DNA of 64,000 bases from Bacteroidia bacterium (GTDB taxonomy: Bacteria; Bacteroidota; Bacteroidia; Chitinophagales; Saprospiraceae), in contig JAUIKE010000006.1 in assembly GCA_030430845.1 (NCBI GenBank), positions 1 to 64,000 of the forward strand. The letters are read 5' to 3'. Below, in pieces: positions 59,302 to 64,000 of the stretch. The notes beneath the pieces were generated by a model, which was given only the letters and a program-made list of their open reading frames with translations, was not told the DNA's origin and did not search any database. The position numbers were made by a program, and so were the translations under genes. Numbering within the stretch: the first letter of the stretch is position 1; every line of letters begins with the position of its first letter.

Positions 59302-61545
59302 GTGAATAACAGACGTATTTATATTCCGATTTTATTATTTTTTTTTACATATCCCTTCTCTCTGAATGCTCAATCCTTCGGACCTTTGGTCATCGAAGGA
59401 AAAGTAAATGACCAAATCCTTTCCAATGCCTTCTCCGGCGGCCTCAACAGCCCCCAATTCAATAGCCTTGATATTGACAACGACGGAGAGGACGAGATTT
59501 GTGTATTCGACCGGGCCGGGAATGTTATGTTACCTTTTGTTTGGGAAAATGGCGCCTGGAAACATGAGCCAAGCCTGGCCTCTGTTTTTCCTGAGATTAA
59601 AGAATGGGTGATCCTGCGCGACTATAATGATGATGGTATTCAGGACCTGTTTACTTATTCGGACGTTCCTGGAATAGACGGCATCATTGTATATAAAGGC
59701 TTTTATGACAATGACCTCATTGCCTTTGAGCGAGTTCATTTTACAGACCCTTTTAATGTGTTGTTCTTCGAACTACCGGGAGGGGGAAGAACGAATCTAC
59801 GTGTTACCCGGATCGATTACCCGGCCATAGATGATATGGACTGTGACGGCGATTTGGATGTGCTGACCTTCAATGTGAGCGGCGGGCAGATTGAATTGTT
59901 CCAAAACATGTCTGTCGAACAAGGCTTCGAAAAAGATACCATCATTCTAAAATTAGTCGACTTTTGCTGGGGAGGCATCTTTGAAACCGGTTTTACCAAA
60001 GAAATTGACCTGGCACCGAAGCAGGGAGAATGTGCTTCTCCATCCAATCCTCTTGTTGAATTTCGTCATGCCGGCTCCACTATTTTGACGATGGACATAG
60101 ACAATGACGGAGATAAGGATGCCCTTTTGGGCGATCTTTCCTTTGACAATATCAACCTCCTCAAGAATGACGGAGATTGTGACGAGGCCTGGATCAGTGA
60201 GCAAGACATTAACTTTCCTTCTAATTCTCTGCCGGTGAATATTTTTTCTTTTCCCGCAGCTTTCTGGATGGACGTTGATCGAGACGGAATGAAAGACCTT
60301 GTAGCTGCCCCTAATCTGGCACGTGGAGGAGAAGATCGGCTAGTCGCCTGGTTGTATAAGAATACAGCGGATAATGAAACACCCGTTTTTGAATTTCAGA
60401 AAAACCGTTTTCTGGTAGAAGATATGATTGACCTGGGTAGTAATACCCATCCGGCATTTGTAGATGTCGACCAGGACGGCTTGCTGGACCTGGTGGTCGG
60501 TAATGCGGGCATATTCAATGACTTTGAGATTAGTCGCTCCGGACTGTTTTACTTCCGTAATATAGGGACGGCCAATGAACCCGCTTATGAATTAATTGAT
60601 TCTAATTATTTGAATATGAATCAGTTCAATCCGGATTTCTTTAATTTTGCTCCCAGCTTCGGCGACATTGACGGTGATCTGGATCTGGATATCATAGTGG
60701 GAGAGGAAGGAGGCGGTTTGTTTTTTGCCGAAAATACCGCCGGACCAGGCGTACCGATGTCTTTTGGTTCCTGGCAGTATTCCTTTCAAAATATTGTTGT
60801 GGGCTTATCCAGTACACCGCAGCTTTTTGATTTGAATGAAGATGGACTTCTGGATCTGATCGTAGGGGAAAAAGATGGTAATATCAATTATTTTCAAAAC
60901 CAGGGTAGTAGGGAAAACCCGGTTTTTGCCTCTGACCCGACCCAAGCACCCAATAACTTTTTCCTTGGGATGGTAGACACCCGGCAGCCAGGTTTTATTC
61001 AGGGAGCTTCACACCCATTTTTCTTTTATGATATGGATGAGTTGCTGTTAGTCACAGGTACGGAAAATAGTCGCCTCGAAGTCTATGAAGATATCCAGAG
61101 TACTTTAGACGGTAGTTTTACTTTTTCGGAAAAGTCTGCTGAACTTCCCCATACCGGCTTTCGAACAGCTCCGGCTCTGGCAGACATCAATAATGATGGC
61201 TTATTGGAGATGGTAGTTGGCAATGAAAGGGGAGGGCTCTCCTTTTTTTATACTCCATGGGAAAAAGGGCAAACCACCCCTGCGGAAGAAGTTTTTACAG
61301 AAGACCTATTTACTGTTTTTCCCAACCCGGTAAATCAACGGTTGACGGTAGTAAGGTCAGAAGGTGCTGGTGCCGAGCCCTGGCAGCTTGAACTGTATAA
61401 TATCAACGGGCAACTTATGAAAAACGCTATAATCGGAGAAAAGAATTTTGAGTGGAAATTGAGTGATTTACCAGCAGGTTTGTATGTACTGAAGGTTTTG
61501 AGTCCCGAAGGGGTTGGTAGTAAGAAGATCATGATTCAGCATTGA
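59302..61545 (+). CDS. FG-GAP/VCBS-repeat secreted protein with T9SS sorting domain
   Basis: About 747 aa. Signal peptide (IYIPILLFFFTYPFSLNAQ). Many FG-GAP-like calcium-binding repeats follow (SLDIDNDGEDEICVFDRAGN, DMDCDGDLDVLTFN, DINNDGLLEMVVGNERGG, about 40-640), which together fold as a beta-propeller. A type A sorting domain ends it (FTVFPNPVNQRLTVVRSEG, LELYNINGQLMKNAIIG, LPAGLYVLKVLSPEG). It is probably a surface adhesin or carbohydrate-binding protein. The start is a GTG at 59302 or a TTG at 59242; no ATG is present. The GTG begins just before the signal peptide. Confidence 0.85.
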   Translation: MNNRRIYIPILLFFFTYPFSLNAQSFGPLVIEGKVNDQILSNAFSGGLNSPQFNSLDIDNDGEDEICVFDRAGNVMLPFVWENGAWKHEPSLASVFPEIKEWVILRDYNDDGIQDLFTYSDVPGIDGIIVYKGFYDNDLIAFERVHFTDPFNVLFFELPGGGRTNLRVTRIDYPAIDDMDCDGDLDVLTFNVSGGQIELFQNMSVEQGFEKDTIILKLVDFCWGGIFETGFTKEIDLAPKQGECASPSNPLVEFRHAGSTILTMDIDNDGDKDALLGDLSFDNINLLKNDGDCDEAWISEQDINFPSNSLPVNIFSFPAAFWMDVDRDGMKDLVAAPNLARGGEDRLVAWLYKNTADNETPVFEFQKNRFLVEDMIDLGSNTHPAFVDVDQDGLLDLVVGNAGIFNDFEISRSGLFYFRNIGTANEPAYELIDSNYLNMNQFNPDFFNFAPSFGDIDGDLDLDIIVGEEGGGLFFAENTAGPGVPMSFGSWQYSFQNIVVGLSSTPQLFDLNEDGLLDLIVGEKDGNINYFQNQGSRENPVFASDPTQAPNNFFLGMVDTRQPGFIQGASHPFFFYDMDELLLVTGTENSRLEVYEDIQSTLDGSFTFSEKSAELPHTGFRTAPALADINNDGLLEMVVGNERGGLSFFYTPWEKGQTTPAEEVFTEDLFTVFPNPVNQRLTVVRSEGAGAEPWQLELYNINGQLMKNAIIGEKNFEWKLSDLPAGLYVLKVLSPEGVGSKKIMIQH

Positions 61546-61654
61546 TTGATAATATTAATAACTGATGTTACGCACTTTTGAAAAAATATATAATGTGCTG
61601 CTGCGCCCAGACGGGCCGTATGGCTGCAGCTCTATTTGTCCCCATCTTACTACA

Positions 61655-61811
61655 GGGTTGTGTAAAAACTCGTTCCTCGTTTTTACCCACCCCCGAAAAT
61701 TTTGTTTAGGAGGTTGTTTTAAGAAAAAAACGAAGTTTTTTTCTTAAAACAACCTCCTAAAAGAATATTATTGGTTGGGGGAAAAGGCCGAAGGACTTTT
61801 TACACAACCCC
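61655..61811. repeat. R1 element copy E, reverse orientation (157 bp)
   Basis: Ends GGGTTGTGTAAAAACTCGTT and ACTTTTTACACAACCCC. The core, read in complement, is CCAATAATATTCTTTTAGG, then the central palindrome (AGGAGGTTGTTTTAAG and complement, about 61709-61759), then AAACAAAATTTTCGGGGG. It matches copy B in reverse. It fills most of 61546-61883. A small hairpin CTCCGG/CCGGAG at 61861-61879 precedes the yggS stop. Confidence 0.8.
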
Positions 61812-61883
61812 GCAAGAAGCTGTCACCGCTTCGCGGTTTATAAGGCAAGTACAAAATCAACTCCGGGCGCCGTCCGGAGTGTA

Positions 61884-62558
61884 TTAAGTATTCCTTGCTC
61901 CGAATATCAAACTTCCTACTCTAACCATGGTACTTCCTTCCTCCAGTGCAATTTTATAATCGCCTGACATGCCCATGGAAATTTCCTTAAAACTGTCTTG
62001 TGCGGCAAAATAAGTTTCTTTGAGGTAATCAAAAATTTGCTTGAGCTGGCCAAACTCTTTTCTTACCTGAACCATATCGTCTGTAAAAGTAGCCATACCC
62101 ATGACGCCCAGGATGCGCACGTTTTTTAACTGAGTGAAAGTCTCCGAACTAAGCATTTCCTGAACCTCTATTTTATCAAAACCAAATTTGGACTCTTCCT
62201 CTGCAATGTGGAACTGAAGGAGACAGTCGATGATGCGCTCATTCTTTTCGGCCTGCTTGTTGATTTCTTTTAGCACCTTAAAACGATCCACAGAATGGAT
62301 GAGATGAATAAAGGGGGCGATATACTTTACCTTATTAGTTTGAAGATGACCGATCATATGCCAGCGAATATCCTGGGGGAGTTGTTCGTACTTTTCGGCC
62401 AGTTCCAGTGCTCTGTTTTCTCCAAAATCCCGCTGTCCTTTATCATAAAGGTCTTTAATCATAGCAGCAGGCTTGGTTTTGGATACGGCTATCAGGCTTG
62501 CCTGATTATGCTGGGTTTCCTGCAGGATCTGTTGGTACTCTTCTACTTGCGTTGGCAT
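61884..62558 (-). CDS. yggS: YggS-family pyridoxal phosphate homeostasis protein
   Basis: 224 aa. The PLP lysine is in SLIAVSKTKPAAMIKDLY. Other motifs: RDFGENRALELAEKYEQL, IRWHMIGHLQTNKVKY, HSVDRFKVLKEI, and the phosphate-binding SMGMSGDYKIALEEGSTMVR. The family controls free PLP levels and has no known catalytic reaction. Length is typical. It is monocistronic here. Confidence 0.96.
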   Translation of the reverse strand: MPTQVEEYQQILQETQHNQASLIAVSKTKPAAMIKDLYDKGQRDFGENRALELAEKYEQLPQDIRWHMIGHLQTNKVKYIAPFIHLIHSVDRFKVLKEINKQAEKNERIIDCLLQFHIAEEESKFGFDKIEVQEMLSSETFTQLKNVRILGVMGMATFTDDMVQVRKEFGQLKQIFDYLKETYFAAQDSFKEISMGMSGDYKIALEEGSTMVRVGSLIFGARNT

Positions 62559-62688
62559 CTTGATACTAGGTTTTACAATAGATAATGATTTAACATTCTT
62601 TTTTGTTCAGCCCAGATACATTTAACGGATTCTTTAAAATACTCCGCTTAGTTCAATCGTTCAATTGGACAAACAAACACACCCTATA

Positions 62689-62874
62689 ATGTTGTACGAA
62701 TCCAAATCGCGGCGGTCATCCAGGTGGAATAAAGCCAGGGCCATAACCATTACTATTATTATTCACTTTATATTATTGTTCGGGATCCTCACTTTTGGCG
62801 ATCAGGAAATCCCCGAAGCTCTTAAGGCTGTCTTTAAAGACGATACCCAAACGGAGCAGATCGTTAAACCTTAA
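62689..62874 (+). CDS. Small single-helix membrane protein
   Basis: 61 aa: basic start (MLYESKSRRSSRWNKARAIT), one helix (ITITIIIHFILLFGILTFG), acidic C-terminus (DDTQTEQIVKP). The layout is like the first 60 residues of a TonB or TonB-like energy transducer, but the Pro-rich linker and C-terminal domain are absent. It could be a truncated TonB relative or a genuine small protein. The ATG at 62689 is chosen over TTG at 62665. It overlaps the convergent kinase gene by 4 bp at the 3' end. Confidence 0.55.
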   Translation: MLYESKSRRSSRWNKARAITITIIIHFILLFGILTFGDQEIPEALKAVFKDDTQTEQIVKP

Positions 62875-63521
62875 AACAGGCCGTGCAATTCGGCGCTGAT
62901 CTTATTGATGATCTCGCCCATATCTTCAGGATTTTTTTCAAAATCCATCTCATCGGCATTGATGATCAGTAAGCGGCCGTCTGTTTCTTCATATTTGTCT
63001 ATCCAGTTTTCGTACCTTTCGTTGAGTCGTTTGAGGTAATCGAGGCTCATGCTGCCTTCGTAATCGCGTCCTCTGTGGTGGATATGCGACACGAGGGTAG
63101 GTATGCTGGCCCGAATGTAGATTAACAGATCCGGAGGTTGGATTTGGGAGGACATGGTCTTGAACAGAGAAAAGTAGTTTTCAAAATCTCTTTTGGATAA
63201 GAGCCCCATATCTCTCAGGTTGGGAGCAAATATGTAAGCATCCTCATAGATTGTCCGATCCTGGATCACTGTTTTATTACCATTTAGGATATTGAGTACC
63301 TGTTGATAGCGGCTATTGAGGAAATAGATCTGCAAATTAAAGGACCATCTTTGCATATCATCATAAAAGTCGCTCAGGTAGGGGTTGTGGTCGGTGGGTT
63401 CGTAATGTACTTCCCAACCAAAGTGCCTGCTCAATTTAGTAGAAAGGGTAGTTTTTCCCGCGCCGATGTTACCGGCAATAGCTACATGTTTTATAAGAGA
63501 TGTATTGAGTGTATCCGACAT
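62871..63521 (-). CDS. Deoxynucleoside kinase
   Basis: 216 aa of the dNK/dGK-dCK family, which phosphorylates deoxynucleosides for dNTP salvage. Walker A is AIAGNIGAGKTTLSTKLS. Also seen: HYEPTDHNPYLSDFYDD, RWSFNLQIYFLNSRYQQ, VIQDRTIYEDAYIFAPNL (DR motif) and the lid HHRGRDYEGSMSLDYLKRL. Substrate preference (dA, dG or dC) cannot be told by eye. It is a stand-alone gene. Confidence 0.93.
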   Translation of the reverse strand: MSDTLNTSLIKHVAIAGNIGAGKTTLSTKLSRHFGWEVHYEPTDHNPYLSDFYDDMQRWSFNLQIYFLNSRYQQVLNILNGNKTVIQDRTIYEDAYIFAPNLRDMGLLSKRDFENYFSLFKTMSSQIQPPDLLIYIRASIPTLVSHIHHRGRDYEGSMSLDYLKRLNERYENWIDKYEETDGRLLIINADEMDFEKNPEDMGEIINKISAELHGLF

Positions 63522-63841
63522 ATTTACATTTTCTGGTCCTTGATTACAGTTGTTTGAACAAAAATATTTGTAAATGTCTTTGTTCAGGTACCTTATTCAG
63601 CACGAAAATATTTAAATCCCTAGATTTTAGGTAAAATTTCTCCTGAAATAAATATTTTAGGGCCGAAGAATGAAAACTAATTTATCAAAGATGCGATAAC
63701 TCGCATTTTCCCCATTACCGGGTGCTTGCGGCGGAGCCGCAAGCACCCGGTAATAAAAAATAATTCAATTGCGAGCTTGATTGCAACTTGGAATAATTCT
63801 TATTCGACGATAAAACTCCCTTAAACTTCGAAAAAGTTACT
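63522..63841. other. Divergent intergenic region with a 41-bp palindrome
   Basis: 320 bp between the kinase and gatC. The only clear feature is the perfect palindrome at 63714-63754, with arm ATTACCGGGTGCTTGCGGC and a 3-nt loop. It lies about 88 bp before gatC. It may be a transposed palindrome or part of the gatC leader. No gene is visible. Confidence 0.55.
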
Positions 63842-64000
63842 ATGACCGTAGATGAAAAACTAATTTCAAGGCTCGAAAAACTGGCTAAGCTGGATCTGAC
63901 TACTTCAGAAAAGGAGAAGTTGCGCAAAGAATTGGACGATATTCTGAAGATGGTGGATAAACTGGAAGAGTTAGATACCGATGGGGTTGATCCGCTTATT
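63842..64000 (+). CDS. gatC: Asp/Glu-tRNA amidotransferase subunit C (partial, cut by window end)
   Basis: The first 53 codons are present. EKLISRLEKLAKLDLTTSEK and LRKELDDILKMVDKLEELDT match GatC, which ties GatA to GatB in the complex that turns Glu-tRNA(Gln) or Asp-tRNA(Asn) into the amide form. The frame is open to the edge, and about 45 more codons are expected outside. The start ATG is preceded by AT-rich leader with no clear promoter box. Confidence 0.9.
   Translation, partial: MTVDEKLISRLEKLAKLDLTTSEKEKLRKELDDILKMVDKLEELDTDGVDPLI

Noticed and set aside
62689-62874. TonB energy transducer
   Set aside because: Only a basic start and one helix are present; no Pro-rich linker or TonB C-terminal domain, so the call stays a small membrane protein.

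Overview
The window is chromosomal DNA from a Bacteroidota bacterium, probably near Saprospiria or Chitinophagia. This is inferred from family content and promoter style, not from a marker-gene tree. The clues are GldC, C-terminal type IX secretion sorting domains, a carboxypeptidase-like-domain TonB receptor, an OmpA protein with thrombospondin type 3 repeats, the DUF1599/BT_3928 pair, an LptE-like lipoprotein behind miaB, and -33 TTTG / -7 TAnnTTTG promoters. Aerobic life is suggested by hemF.

Layout. 0-0.7 kb: a minus-strand tRNA operon with tRNA-Gly(GCC) and a tRNA-Leu(UAA) split by a 336-nt group I intron. 0.7-14 kb: ppk, a DUF72 protein, tpiA, an S24 repressor-like regulator, biotin carboxylase, a TPR protein and a CopA-like copper ATPase. 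14-24 kb: gldC, SRP RNA, transaldolase, a nucleoside phosphorylase, an ArsC-like protein, hemF, an orphan LuxE-like protein, a TrmH-family methyltransferase, a periplasmic binding lipoprotein, guaA and an OmpA/TSP3 protein. 25-39.5 kb: nusB, the DUF1599/BT_3928 operon, a DMT transporter, a YigZ-family protein, T9SS cargo, a TonB receptor, a DUF4349 lipoprotein, and the miaB/sigma-54 activator/lptE operon. 39.5-52 kb is more accessory: acetoacetyl-CoA synthetase, a decayed tnpB fused by deletion to a serine-hydrolase remnant, a cyclase-TPR protein with a TPR lipoprotein, an overlapping PAS/MBL pair, small secreted proteins, an ABC exporter, DUF559 and DUF6090 fragments, and tRNA-His. 52-64 kb: smc, a K+ channel-like protein, a BASS transporter, an FG-GAP/T9SS protein, yggS, a deoxynucleoside kinase and the start of gatC.

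The most notable feature is the group I intron. It lies between U34 and A35 of tRNA-Leu(UAA), the classic position of the cyanobacterial and plastid intron. It has recognisable P1, P2, P3, P4, P7, P8 and P9 elements, and an enlarged P8 made of repeat-like sequence.

The second theme is a dense set of non-coding palindromic repeats. Family R1 has end hairpins with the stem TTGTGTAAAAA and a large central palindrome. It occurs as whole elements, as lone hairpins between convergent genes, and beside a tnpB remnant. A GC-rich 20-bp palindrome has inserted cleanly into two R1 copies. Families R2 to R5 and an inverted-repeat DUF559 unit add to this. I saw no CRISPR array, rRNA, prophage or recognisable defence island. 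All functional calls come from reading motifs; no database search was run.
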